DNA of 64,000 bases from Mycocentrospora acerina (Eukaryota > Ascomycota > Dothideomycetes > Pleosporales): the NCBI GenBank assembly GCA_022701365.1, contig JAKUHH010000184.1:310001-374000 (forward strand). The letters run 5' to 3'. This document shows positions 33,987 to 46,816 of the stretch, in pieces. The position numbers were made by a program, and so were the translations under genes. The notes beneath the pieces are model-generated. The model ran no database searches. It was not told the origin of the DNA and saw nothing but the letters and a program-made list of their open reading frames with translations. How positions within the stretch are numbered: position 1 is the first letter of the stretch; the number at the start of each line of letters is the position of its first letter.

Positions 33987-34325
33987 GGTGTGGGTAGGGC
34001 GATGGTTTTGCTTTGTTGCTGTGGGTTCTGTAGAAATGAAAGAGTATTGATAACTGTCAAAAGCAAGCAATTAAAAAGTGCCTTTAGGGTTCTGATGCGA
34101 CCCACCTCTGTGATAGTGTCACTTCGACTGCATGATAGAAAAGCCCTTCACATGGTCTGAAAACTTCAGTATACCACGTGTACTCAAATTAATCTGTGTT
34201 CCAATTTCGTGCTGGTTGTAGTGCTAACAACTTGTCCAAGTCAACACATGCCTTGCGCCAGACGCCTTCTAAATTTTCTTATCCCTCTACAATCCTTTCA
34301 GGCCCAACTACCCTTCATCACCAAG
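33987..34325. other. intergenic region between convergent genes
   Basis: 339 bp holding the 3' ends of the GH28 and STAND genes. Nothing else seen. Confidence 0.5.
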
Positions 34326-37300
34326 TTAATCTTTTCGCCACGATTCTATCATTTCCTCCCACTTTTTGAACGCAAACTCAATGATTTTCCTCCGTTCCGA
34401 TTGAGCCACATCCGTTTTTAATGACTCTCTTGACACCAGATCAAGCAGGTTTTGTATTCCCAAGTCTATTTGAGAACGTTGCCACCATACATATTTTCTT
34501 TCCCTTGTTAAGTCGATTTGCACTGAATCTGGCGAGGCAAGTTCATCGACTAAGCAACTGAAAACTATATCCGGGACAATTTCAATCAGCGCGGACATCA
34601 AATCAGATTGATTTCGGCTGATTAACAAAACCTGAAGCACATAGTGCATGTTTTTCGCGTTACGCATGAAGTCCTTGTACTGAGGAGCGAGCTTTACTAC
34701 TACTCGAATTGCGTGTTGCTCCAAGGCCCAGTTGAGGCAGCGTATACCATCTTGTTCGAATGCATGAACTTCGAATAGATCCCCTAATCCATCCATTAGT
34801 TCGAGGATCTGATCACTCAACTTCATTGTTTTGACTAGCTGATCTTTTTCATGCAGCTCAGGGTCGTTTAAATCCCGGAAATGTTTAGCCAGTGTGGAGA
34901 TATCTTTCGCCGCCTGTTGAGGAATTACTCCCACAATGTGTCGCATTCTGCGGGAGAAGGCTGATTTCCTAGAAGTCTTATGCACCCAGTCTCCTGTCGG
35001 CAATGAGAAAGGGATGGATTCAATATCATTGTTTTCAAGTTCAACGAGGTGTTCCAGTGCTGAGGGTCGCTTTGATCCGGCCAAGAGTAATGCACAATAT
35101 GCTCGCAGGATGACAAAGGGCATGTCTCTCACGCTACTTTTATTCTTTTCAATGATAGTGCCGATAGTCCAGAGACATTGATCGAGTGCGAATAAGATCT
35201 GCCACTCATCTTCAGGGGAGTAATCTCCACACACAGTCTGAAGTATAAGAGACGTCAGAACATCCTTGCTAGCAAAACCCTTCTGGATGACCATAACCAG
35301 CATAGCCGTAAGGTATTCGTATGATTGTTCGGAGGTATTATAGATCCGTAGAGACCGATCAATGTCGCCTTTTTGTAGACCAAAGATTGACGCATCGAAG
35401 AGCAGCTTATTCCAGAAAATGCCGCCCAAGTTCACCCAGCGCGAGATTTCAACCTTGATCAAGCAAACAACATCAGAACACGTATATTCTTCTAGTGGAA
35501 AGCTTGATCCGACCTCACACACGAGGTCATACACTAGTGTTCTATCCCAGAAGCCATTTGGACGTGGCTCAAACGATAGGTTGCGGAGCACCACTGTACG
35601 AAGACAATTGAGTACACTGATTTTACACCTAACAACAGGCAAGATCGGCTTGCTTGACCCTTGCAGCTGTAGGTAATTGGACAGAGAATCGAAATCAACA
35701 AAATTCAGCAGAGAGCCAATTCCATGTCGCATAGCCCAAGAGTACAGAAGTAAATTTCTTGAGAGGTATTCTTCTCTTGGGGCCAAATCTCGTCGGCTCA
35801 TCCGTTTCTTCAGCTTGGCATTTTGGAGATTACGCACAGTTATGCCTACTCTCATTCGATGCTCTTGTTCGTTCCAAGGCCTGCACTCAAAACCAAGCTG
35901 CTGATTCAATGCGACATGCTTGAATCTTGCCCAACTGGAGGTATCGGGCCTCAAGTTTGCCGTGTGGAATGTCCAGTAGGTGGTTATATAGTTGAGCATA
36001 ACGTACTTTTTGGATAACGTCTCCGAAGTTGGGTTGGATAAAGGAACCACAAACTTAATTTCAGCGTGCTGAACTGGCTGTGGCTTACCGCGAAATTTTT
36101 GCGGCAAAGATATTAGACTCCGGATAGGTTGTGCGAATGAAACGTTGGCCCAAATTATTCCCTCGGCTTGTCCCCTCTCAAAACTGACAATGTCTGGTGT
36201 CTTCGCCACCTGATTCTGAAAATCAGCAAAGGATAAGTAAGCGAGGCAGATCTCTGAGATGAAATCGTTAGCCAACTGTGAACTGAAACAAACTTCAGGA
36301 ATCAGGGAGCGCCGAATCCCTGACGACGAATATAAAAATTGTCTGACTGTGTGATGAGCAAACGTGACCGTAGAATCTTCTTCGTTCAACACCACCAGGT
36401 TTCCACAGCATGCGACAAGTCTTTCACCCGCATTGGTTGCCAAGCGCTCTATGTGCAGATGTGTATCTGTCTTTTCAAGGCCTACTGCTTCCTCAAGCTC
36501 CTCAATTTGTAACGGCCGTCGTGCGCCTGCGATCCATTTGAAAATAGCTTGCATGGTTTCAAAGGCAGCCTCGCCGCCAGGAGCACGATAGGTCTTCTCG
36601 ATAATTCTCGTGTATGTCTCAGCTAAGTCTTTGGGAAGGTTCTGAATTGCTGTTCGAACAGCGTTTTCGGTTAAGGCTTGTCCAATATCGTGTAGTTGGA
36701 ATTTAACCCAAAGAAACCTATCCAAACGTGATCAGTTCTAGAGTGTGTAAGGATCGAGTTGAACGGTAAGTAGAAAGGCGAGGATTTTATGTTATGAACT
36801 TGGATGGGTGGACTTACAAGCTATCGGCGTGAGATACGAGAGCATGTACAACATCTCGTCTCAAACTTTCGTTTTCAAGCAGTGGATTTTTTCTTACAAT
36901 GGTGGATTGGATTTGTTCATTAATGACTAAAGCGATGTCCCCGCTAACACAATTTTTTGTCAACCGTAAGCTCGGGTATTGTTCTAGGGACCTCTTGATA
37001 AGATGTTCTTCTGAACGACTAGCAATGAAGATCTTCGTATTCAAGGAGGAATAGCGTAGAAAGGCAACGATGAAATTCAAGACAGTAGTTTGACTATCTG
37101 GAGCGAGCTCGTCAATCCCATCGACAATGAGATATATCTTTACAAATTTTTGAAGGATACTGAAAAGGTATGTCGAACTCTGGGAAGGGGTTGGCATGGT
37201 TTGCCCATCCTGGTAAGGGCTCTCAAAAGTGTCACCAAAGTGGTCAAGTGGTAACCTTTCCAGAATTTGTTTTGTGATAGATGCAAACAAACAAGAAGGC

Positions 37301-38406
37301 TCTAATGATGCAGTATCTGCATAATCGCAATAGTAGTAACATAATAGCGACTCTGGATTATTTGCCGTTATTCCTTGAAGGTGGTCTATCAGACTCGCTG
37401 AGAGTACTGATTTTCCAGATCCAGGTATTCCATAGCAGCACAAACAATCTGAATCCGGCTTGGTGTACCAAGCCAGGAACTCTGGTGCTTTTAGAAACCA
37501 ACTGTTTGTGCCAGGATGTCGAAGATTGAGCAACTTCGTGTGCTTGGTTGAATAGTCTACTACAGGAAGTGAAGCGAGAAGTCTGTACCGCCGCTGAAGC
37601 TTGTCATTCCGGATGTGAAGAGCACGGTTAGCCAGTTCAACTTCGCGAGTTCGTGCCGATCCTATCATGTGCGCTATACCCGCTTCTTTTTCAACTTGTT
37701 TGGAGTGTTTGCGAAATCCCGTTATGCAGTCATCAAACTCGCGGCGATAAGGCTTCCAGGCACCCTTCAGTACGATCACGAGTGGAACTAACAAGGAATC
37801 TTAGTATTGTCCACATTACTTGATTTAGGGACTATACTCATTGATTTTCTCGCGCATACTAAGACGTTTTTAGTAACAACGCAGAACCGAATGATGTCGA
37901 GGAAGGCAGCCGAGAGTGCGACTATGAGGCGCTCATGATTTTTGAAAAGTACTTTGTATATGTGGAAACGTGGAAGTACCTCGCCGATCTGTGCCAGCAT
38001 GTCCACGATAGATTCTTGGAATCTTCCAGCTTCACTAGCAATCTAACGATAATGTTAAGAACGTTATGATATGCTTAGCTAATAAGGTCAGACTTACGTA
38101 CAGTACCACCCTCAGACTTCCCCAGAGCGGACTCAAGATGAGACTGTTTGAGTTTGCGTAAATATCAAGTGCCTTTCCATAGTCGTCAATAGCGTCGGTG
38201 AGTGAGGAAAGTCGCCCTTGAAATAACCAGGTCTTGCTATTGCGCACATGCATTTTTTGAACTGCACTGGCACCATAAAACAGATTTTCGATTGTTGCAT
38301 CCTTGTAAAGTTGTTCCTCTTGTGGCGACAGCCCTTCCAGAAACTTAGCCTTAGCTATCTCCCAAGGCTGAGTTGGCATAGGCAAACTCGTCCGAATTGC
38401 CGACAT
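34326..38406 (-). CDS. STAND/NACHT NTPase of fungal NLR type, 1291 aa
   Basis: Four exons on the minus strand: 38406-38098, 38042-37838, 37787-36818 and 36717-34326 (introns 55, 50 and 100 bp). Residues 1-200 are helical and resemble the N-terminal region often annotated DUF7708 in fungal NLR-like proteins (W-x-S-LR-V pattern, GAWKPYRREF). The NTPase follows: P-loop GIPGSGKS near residue 296 and Walker B IYLIVDGIDEL near 392. After it comes FLWVKFQLHDIG, the usual start of the winged-helix part of fungal NACHT proteins. The remaining ~650 residues contain no ankyrin, WD or TPR repeats that I can see and I do not recognise them. Such proteins sense non-self and can trigger cell death. The frame is intact, so the gene may be functional. 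Confidence 0.82.
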
Positions 38407-38684
38407 TTTGGCTAATTTCAGGCACCGGAAGAAGCTCTCTCAACAGTGATTTTCAGTATTCTAAAAAGAGAGCAAAGTAGAGAAGAATGGTAAGGCTATG
38501 AGGCTGACAGATAGCAGCATGAGGTGACAACAACTTGCATGGGGCTTAGCCAACCTCACAAGACTATGCACCAATCAGCCTTGCATATTTGATGTACTCC
38601 AATCACATCCTGGAGGTGGTGGTGGCTTGTCGAGCCTGATTGCTTTCATTGACCCCGACAACTACAGTATCTTTGTGGCTATAC

Positions 38685-39741
38685 TTAAGAATGGCGCGGG
38701 TTGGTTAGTTTGTTGAATTCACCACGTTTCTGATTCCAAATATCAACATTTGATAATGCCCAACGGCGCACTTTACGGATTCCCTCAAAATCCTCCTGCA
38801 TATTCTTCACGGAAGTGGTACCATTTAGAACAAGGATACCGAGGTCCATGACTAGAGCATATAGTGCCAAGGCAGTGCTAACATCTACTGCCTGAGAAAG
38901 AGCTCGAACGGGCTGCGATCTGAGCAAGCTAGGATTACCAGTCAAGGTCCAGAAAGATTGATATACAATATCGTGATCCACGCAAAATGCCCGAAGTGGA
39001 ACGTCGTACATAGTCTGCGGGTAGAAACGGTTCTGTACGACAGAAGGCTTGATTGAGGAATTTTCGTAAATAGTCTGCAGAATAGGGAGGGAGACATTGG
39101 AGATCCCAAGAGTGCGAATTTTGTCAGGCACATATGATTCCAGTACACCCCAGGCTTGCAGAGTCTGTTCTACTGTAGGTAACGGTGAGTGAAGTAGGAG
39201 GCAGTCGATATAAGAGTCGCCCTGCTGATCGACTTGCGCTCGCAGATTTTTCAAAGAAGAGGCTACAGAGGTATGGATTTGAGTCTCCAGGGGAGCTTCC
39301 GGGTCATATGGCATGTTGTCAATGTTTTGACCGGCTGGAGTTGTATATTTTGTCTGGATCTATTTTGTGTAAACATAGTGAAACAATAACAACTACACGA
39401 AGACTTACGTATAAATCTTGCCTTGCGACCATACCTTCAGCGTATGCCTCACGAAGCGCCTCACCGACTAGATTTTCTTGATAGTGCTTGGGCTGTGCCG
39501 CAGTATCGACACGTCTGAAGCCTTGAGCAAGCGCCTCTTTCACTAATCGCTTGGTCTGGTCTTTTTTCCACGCGGTTCCGTAGATAAAAGCAGGTTCGGC
39601 ATCATACAATCGCGAAACATTTGTGACTGAAGTTGTGGATGTCATGTTACGGGCTGGTGAACGCCAGAAAGATAATGTTCGTACACGCAACGTCAGTCGA
39701 TGAGAGACAGCAAGAGTCAATGAGCGACTTCTTGACTGCAT
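38685..39741 (-). CDS. aldo/keto reductase, 335 aa
   Basis: Two exons on the minus strand: 39741-39409 and 39359-38685 (49-bp intron). The full catalytic tetrad of the AKR family is present: Asp in RRVDTAAQ, Tyr in PKHYQENLVG, Lys in YIQTKY and His in LLLHSP. GISNVS and VVQNRFYP mark the barrel strands of the cofactor site. The ATG at 39741 gives an N-terminal extension rich in Arg and Ser that could be a mitochondrial presequence; an alternative ATG at 39645 (MTSTTSV) would give a cytosolic 303-residue form. The C-terminal loop is somewhat short. The substrate is unknown. It is divergent from riboflavin kinase with 235 bp between starts. Confidence 0.88.
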
Positions 39742-39976
39742 CAAGAATATCTTGAGGCGTTAATTGAGCGTGTTCTGAATGCAATTGGCGCATGTATTGA
39801 TCATAGATACCATCTGCTTAACAATCAGCTGCCCAAAGCTCCCGGCGCGACTTGCCCCACCACTCTAATTGGACCCCTCCATCGCGACATCACGAGTGTG
39901 AGATTATTACGCCATTTTCCGAGCTGATTGATTTTTGAAACCCACCTCTATACTCTACTATCTCCAAATCGACACT

Positions 39977-40743
39977 ATGGTCCGCGCAAATGGCCCCCGC
40001 GATCCCATCGCTGGTCCTGATTCACCACAATCGCCTTTCCCTCTGAAGCTCCGAGGGCCGGTCATCAAAGGCTTTGGGCGAGGGAGTAAAGAGGTATGTT
40101 TATAGTCGATCGCATCCCAGAAACATTCTGATTGCGATAGCTTGGAATCCCTACAGCCAACATCCCTCTCTCCGGCCTTTCCGTCGGTGGCAACGACGCC
40201 TTAGATTCAGGCATCTACTACGGCTGGTGTACTCTCGACCGCCGCACGATTCCTCAGACAACTACATCTTCCAGCGTCCCCAGTGCTACAGATGATACCT
40301 CCCTACCAGAACGCTCCTCAAATCACGCTGTCGCTGATCTCGAATATCCCTCCACCTCCGACACGACATCTCCCGCAGCCACTGACGCGACCGTGTACCC
40401 CACCGTCCTCTCAATCGGCTACAACCCCTACTACAAAAACACACAACGAAGCATAGAAATCCACATCTTGCACAACTTCCCTTCAGACTTCTACGGCGCG
40501 ACGTTATCGCTGATAATACTGGGTTTCATACGGCCAGAGTACGACTACGTGAGTAAGGACGCGCTGGTTGAGGATATCCGCGAGGACATACGAGTAGCAC
40601 AGCGGAGTCTAGACCGGAAGGCGTATCAGGAATGGAAGGGGGATGATTGGTTAGCCGGGGAGACCAAGGAAGATGGACCTGTTGGGAGGAAAGACGGGGG
40701 TGTGGGACAGAAAGATCAGGTGGGGATATCGCACATGGATTGA
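39977..40743 (+). CDS. FMN1: riboflavin kinase, 239 aa
   Basis: Two exons, 39977-40093 and 40141-40743, with a 47-bp phase-0 intron. Joined, the protein shows the ATP-binding signature GRGSKELGIPTANIP and the second motif SIGYNPYYKNTQRSIEIHILH, which define eukaryotic riboflavin kinase. It makes FMN from riboflavin and ATP in the cytosol or mitochondria. Between the two motifs there is a low-complexity Ser/Thr/Pro insertion of about 45 residues (SSSVPSATDD onward), which lengthens the usual beta-barrel loop. The C-terminal 40 residues are charged and glycine-rich. The start is the first ATG after the divergent promoter shared with the aldo/keto reductase. Confidence 0.95.
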
Positions 40744-42536
40744 TGATATGGTCAGGAGCTTTCAAATAGGAGCAATACAATGATAGAGGAAGACTCGGGA
40801 TATAGAACGTAACCAAAACTGAGATATTTGACTCTTCCAACTTGAAATATGCAACCTAGTTCTAATTCTTTGATACGCACTTTACAAGCCCCAATAGTCC
40901 TGCAAGAGAGGAAGAATAGTGCTGTTGCTCCGTTGAAGACACGAGTTTATGGGAAATCTACGAATACTACAAGAGTGTAATGAAGTTTCTTCCTACCATC
41001 ACGGATAACATCTTCACATATTAACCTTAAATAGTCGTACGTATCTCCATTCCCTTCTACTCTGGAAGCTAGGGTAAAAATGTTGGCGTAGTAGTGGCAG
41101 AGCGATCGCATAAGGGACGACACGAAGTAAAGCGCTGCAGTAATGCACAAAAGGATAATAGTTGAGCCGATGTAAATGTTCTTGTTTGATTGGCATTACA
41201 AGTTGTCACATTGAGGGGCACACAGATAGTGTATCTAAAATCAAGCAGACATATATTTCTTTCTTCGAAATATGAAGGTGCTCGAAGTATAGTATGAGAT
41301 CTAATATGATGAAATGACGATGGTGTATGATGTCATGAAAAGTGATTGGAGTTAGATATTTCTTTTTTGTTTAAAGAAAAACACAACGTGCATTATTTGC
41401 CGGCTCGTAAGAATCTCGAATGTCTGTTGCATGCAGGATAATCAAATTTCGCATCCTGGTGAGTGGTAAAACTGTTTCTCGCTTTCACAACGTAGATGTG
41501 CATATGAATATGTACACGAGCGTTTGTCTTGATGTTATCGTGCCAGACAGCAGCAAATTTTACAATTGTGATGAAGAGAGCATCGAGTTAAGAGAGCTGG
41601 AACAAGAGCCTGGGCTTCAATTCTTCTATCCGTATATATCGAAAGGTTGGAACGTTGTTTGATGATTCGTATTAGAATTAGAAACACGTTGGTTTATGAT
41701 AACTTTTCCGCCAACGTAGATGCACTGCACTTTTCGTCAGCTCTCGCTTCTCCCTCTCTTCTCTTCTTCATCAATCCAACAATGATTGGTAATGTTAGTT
41801 CTGCGACGCGAGATGACATTCCTCGATACGAAGTGAGGTCCACTCAAGCTCCTACGACCAAAATGCGCCTAAAAAGTTCGCTTCAGTGTTTATCCGGGCC
41901 CAGCTATTCCTTCCTCACACCGCAACACGCAAGGTTAGCTTCAACAGCTGCACGGTTGATAGGAGCGGGAACTGCTGTATCAAACAAAGGGCAGCCATTC
42001 CGCAATGGATGAACCTTTTGCACGAATAGTCTCGACATGTGCTCTTTTGGGCGATGGCCAAGCCGGAAAAGGCACCCCACAATCGCAGGGTCGGTGCTCC
42101 ATCGGAGGGGCGAGGCGACGGAATGTCGTCCCTTTAGCGTGCTGCAAACCTTCGCGTTGTGGTTTTTTTTCGGATATAACAAGCTTCGTTCGCACTTCTC
42201 GGTGATAGTAAAACACAGTCGCTCGTCTCCGCGACGCAGGCTATGTTTATAGGGCCTATATTTCCAATCAATACACTACAGAGTGTAGTCGATCGTCTTA
42301 CGTATTCTGGACAAATTTCCCAGATATCCGTGAGTAGCCCTGCTTGGAAAGCTTAGCCGTCATCGTGACTCGCAGAGGAGGGTCTTTTGCGACTTATTCC
42401 CGAGAATAAACGGCCCGTGAGATAGGCAATCTTCGATTAAAGGATCAGTTCGTCGCGAACACACATCTCTTAGTCAACAAAGTTTCGATTGCGCTTCCAG
42501 GCCGGTTGGAGGAGAATTCTGCAGCAGCGTTCGACG
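40744..42536. other. 1.8-kb AT-rich region upstream of the MFS transporter
   Basis: No gene supported. An ATG-started frame of 80 codons at 41420-41662 is the best candidate but has no signal peptide, domain or neighbour support. The last 300 bp have many CGG/CCG-type triplets, as in promoters bound by zinc-cluster factors; no site is called. Confidence 0.45.
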
Positions 42537-45109
42537 ATGAATGCAACAAGAGAGAGCACGAGCTCGTCGCAATATGAAGCCGAGAGCGCATCAAGCACGG
42601 ATGAGAAAAGAGAGGAGCCTGTTGTAAACAACAATAACAACAACAACAAAGAGAAAGTAATGCAATTGGACGGGAGGGACCACCACGCATCGAAAGAGGA
42701 GGAGACTGAACTATCTCGCAAAAGCACGAATCGTGGGAGGCCATCGCATGACCATGGAAGCTTGAGAAGGGAACAATCACACCATTCAAGAGCTGGAGGA
42801 GATGGATACACGTGCTTCGACGCTGAAGCGAACCACGACCGGCCGAATCGAGTGAAAGATGGGGTCGTAGTTGAAGAGCCCTTCCTCGTCACCTGGGACG
42901 GCGATGCGGATCCAGAAAATCCTCGAAGCATGTCAAACATCAGGCGCTGGGTCATTGTTCTGATCTGCGCTTCTAGCAGTCTTTGCGTGTACGTAGTGAG
43001 AGGGACTATGGAAGGAAGCACAACACACAGACTAACGTTTCAAATGGCAGGACTTGCACTTCGTCACTATATACGTCTACGTATAGTCAGCTGCAGCCTG
43101 CATTTGGTGTCTCACAACTTGTATGCACACTTGGGCTTTCTCTCTTTGTCGCGGGCCTGGGCACGGGTCCAATGATTCTCAGTCCCCTCTCAGAGGTGCG
43201 TAAATAAAGCTGTTACAGCAGGCTTTGTCCTTTGCCCTAGTCTAACACGTTGCAGTTCTTTGGGAGGCGACCTATTTATATCTGCTCGTTTACATTCTTC
43301 TTGGTTTGGTTAATTCCATGCGCAGTAGCCCAAAATATTCAGACTATGCTAGTGGGTAGGTTCCTCGATGGAATTGCAGGCTCAGCTTTCCTCAGTGTAG
43401 CTGGAGGAACGGTTGGTGACATGTTCGGAAAGCACGTTAGTCATGACCCTTTCGGCTCCCTACCTACTGCTAATGTAGACATAGGAGCTTTCCGCCCCAA
43501 TGATGATATACACGGCTGCCCCATTCATAGGACCTGAGATTGGGCCTCTGGTAGGTGGATTCATCATTGAAAATACTTCTTGGAGATGGTAAGTGCGCTC
43601 CAAAACACCTGCAGATTGCGCATTACAAATCTAGACGCTCTAATGTTGTGGCGTATGGCATTGTTGTCCTGCGGCCAGTGCATGCTAAAATATGGCAATA
43701 AATTACGTCGGACTGACGTTGATAGGTGCTTCTATGTCCTCATCATTTGGACTGCGGTCCAGGTAAGGCAGTGCACACCCGTCTTGCACATCATAGACTG
43801 ACACTAGCCTTTAGCTTAGCCTGATTGTCCTTTTTGTGCCTGAAACGTACCATCCAGTTCTTCTGCGTAACAAGGCGATTCGATTACGAAAGGAGACTGG
43901 AAACCAAGAATGGGTTGCGCCCATTGAGAAGATGGACAGGAGTATTGCCAAGACGGTACTTTGGTCCTGCATCAGGCCGTTTGAGCTGCTGTTCTTCGAG
44001 CCCATGGTTTGTTGCCGATCAAAAGACTGATGCTATTCGGTACACTAACTCTCATGCCTAGTGCCTTAGCCTTTGCATCCTGTCTGCAATCTTGCTGGGT
44101 ATCCTCTATCTATTCTTTGGCGCTTTCCCTCTGGTTTTTCGTGGAAACCATGGATTTAGCATCGCCCAAACAGGTCTTACGTTTCTAGGACTTTTCATTG
44201 GCATGCTCGTTGGCATCTCGACCGATCCGATTTGGAGGAAGATATACGGAAGGCTTGTGCGCCAACGTGAAGCAGCAGGAGGTGAGCCTGGTGGGTCAGA
44301 GCCAGAGTATCGGCTCCCATCAACAATACTTGGCGCCTGGGTCGTCCCGATTGCACTTTTTGGTAAGCTGCTGCAGATTGTTGACATGTAGCATGCTTCT
44401 AACCGCGTCATATGCAGGGTTTGGATGGACCACGTATTCTTCTGTGAGTAGATATCCTGGACATTATTTCTGAGTGTGTGGCTGATATGTTTGTTTCTGC
44501 AGGTGCATTGGATAGGTACGACTTACTCCTACATGCCGTGGAGTCGCAGCGATGACTGACCATGACACTGCAGTTCCAATAATCTTCTCAGGCATTTTTG
44601 GAGTCGGGTATGTTGTCTCCCTCTCGCTACTTGAAGCCATTGATGGACATGTTGCTGACCAATGCGCTCAATGTAGGGTCATTTGGGTGTATTCAGGGAT
44701 ATTCACCTTCCTCGTCGAGGCTGTGAGTGAAAGCAATAGCGATCCTAGCGCCTGAGTGCACTTGCTGACTTGGCTGATCAGTACCCTCTGTACGCCGCAT
44801 CTGCCCTTGCAGCCAACAGCTTCGCTCGGTCGTATTTCGCAGCAGCGTTTCCACTGTTTGGTGTTCAGATGTACAACAGTAGGTGTCTGCAACTGAGCAT
44901 AATGAAAGAGCGGTCACTGATTTGGAAAAGATCTTGGTTATCAATGGGCAACGACAGTGCTTGCGTTCCTGGCCCTTGCCATGGCCCCGTAAGAGTGTCC
45001 CAAGCCAGTGGTTGCGGTAGTCGCTAACGCACCATGTTGCAGATTCCCCATTCTATTTTTTCGATATGGCAAGCGGCTCAGGAGCAACAGTCGGTATGCA
45101 TCATCGTAG
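42537..45109 (+). CDS. DHA1-type MFS drug/metabolite transporter, 583 aa, 14 exons
   Basis: Exons: 42537-42988, 43051-43195, 43256-43435, 43485-43588, 43726-43762, 43815-44006, 44062-44362, 44418-44443, 44503-44515, 44574-44607, 44677-44722, 44782-44878, 44931-44988 and 45043-45109. All junctions are GT-AG and the frame stays open to TAG at 45107-45109. The N-terminal 120 residues are hydrophilic, with an asparagine run. The start ATG 42537 (MNATRES) is the first plausible one. DHA1 motifs: TYSQLQPAFGVS, motif A FFGRRP, LVGRFLDGIAGS in helix 4, motif C GPEIGPLVGG, SWRWCFYVL, PETYHP, and a late SFARSYFAAAFPLFG. Twelve hydrophobic helices are expected in the plasma membrane. The gene therefore looks intact despite its fragmented appearance, with a 13-nt exon 9. 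Confidence 0.88.
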
Positions 45110-46816
45110 ACTGGGGTGGGACTAGAAGGGGACAGTGTGGCGGATTTGAGTGGGTTCGACTAGAGCAAAAATACGTAACACAGCATGGATATGCCATCAT
45201 CTTTGTTGAAGTCAAGAGATTGCGCCCACACGTGAGACTTTGTGAAGCAGGTTAGCTGGACTGTTGTGCAACACATGTTGAAGAGGACCACGAGGACGGC
45301 CACGCCAGGGCGAGGTACATAGGTCACACCCAGCCTACGACGGGCTGTGCATGGTTCCGTGGGCAGGGAAAGGTTGTGGACAAGAGAACGTGGCCAGATG
45401 GCCAGCGACGCGGACGGTGGGGCAGGCGAGGGGTGACAAGGCTCGCGAAGCGTAGACGAGAAAGATGGGCGTGCTCAGTGGGGAGGGGGATCAAGATGGA
45501 GCGTAGCACAAGACACAGGCAAAGGCTGGCGACGAGCCATTCGTCCAGGCTCGCCAAGAGTCAGTCCCATATGCACTTGGAGCGTGCAGGCGAGGGATGA
45601 ATGGAGGCGTCTTGCTTTGCACGCACAGATGGAGATGCGCGACGGGTGCTTGCCTGTGGGCGTGCGTGGTGAGAAAGGCCAAGGGTGAGGCTGAGGCAGG
45701 GGGCCTGGAGCAGCGCTGGGGCTCCGCTAGAGCGCGAAGAGGCCACTGCCAACTTGTCCGTCTGGAGAGGGCGACCTCGGATCGCCAGTCAAAGCGAACC
45801 GGACGGCTTCTCCGCAGTTGTCGGCAGCGCTTGTCAGTCTGGTGGTTCGCATAGTCTGACATTCCGTGACGTGTGAATGGCCGGACTAGGGCCGAGGCAG
45901 CTGGGCACAGGTTGCGTGCGCATGCGTCTCGCAGCACATGTTGACGAGTCAACGGCCAATTGTGGGGGTTTGCAGGCGAGGGCAGCATTGCAGACTCGTG
46001 CCTCTGCCTGCCTCTGCCTGTCAGCCTGCCTGCCTGCCTCGACATCCGAGCCGGCCACACCGCACCACACCCGTGTTGCCCGCTGCGTCGTGAAGCCTTG
46101 CTCCCCCAGACGCCGCGTCCCCGCCCAAGTCGCCAGACCAGCCCAGCCCAGCCCGTGTGCGCGGCAGCTACCAGGCTCGGCCGGCATTGCGACACAGCTC
46201 AGCGCAGCTCCGCACCACAGCGGCCACCAGCCAGCAGCTCGCGACCAGCGACTTCCTCGTCGACTCGACGCCCCACCTGCCGCTGCCCTTGGCCTCGCAC
46301 GCTCGCGCACACGCACACGCACACGCATACGCACCTCCTCGCCGGGCTCGCCTGTCCCCGGTTTCACAAGTCGGCCTCCCAGCAGAATGGGCAGCACGTC
46401 TCGGTAGCATCTGGCTATCAAACATGGTTCTGCGCGCAACTGGAATGCCCCCTCGATTTCATGGACTTCGCCTCTGTATCACCGCCGCACTGCTTCACAC
46501 CTGCGCCCCCGATTGAGCGCCCATTGCCCCTCTGGACTTCCCAATCTTGCCCGTGCTGCCACCTGTTGCACCAGCTCGCGTGCCACAACCGCGCCCGCCC
46601 CAGCAGCCACCGCGCGCGTGATCGCGCTCCCAAACACACTGCTGGAACGCCGCCAGCCGAGTGCGCCAGAGATATTGGCCATCCCATCTGGCTGGAACCG
46701 CCCCCAGGCGCACCATTGACGGCTATTCGCAGCATCCAGCGAGCGTCTGCGCCAGGAAAAGTGCCCACGACAGCGCCCGTGCTCGGCACAGTGCAAGAGG
46801 ATTGCTACGAGATATT
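45110..46816. other. 1.7-kb GC-rich leader/promoter region of acuK
   Basis: Contains (CCTG)n near 46005-46037, (CACACG)n near 46309-46330 and several overlapping frames on both strands whose amino-acid content (Arg, Ala, Pro, Cys, Trp) reflects base composition. No domain is seen. Long 5' leaders are common for fungal zinc-cluster regulators. Confidence 0.5.

Noticed and set aside
41420..41662. 80-codon ATG frame upstream of the MFS gene
   Set aside because: No signal peptide, domain or splice support; a short frame of this size is expected by chance.
42537..45109. First reading of the MFS region as a pseudogene
   Set aside because: All 14 exons join by GT-AG introns in frame, so breakage is not needed.
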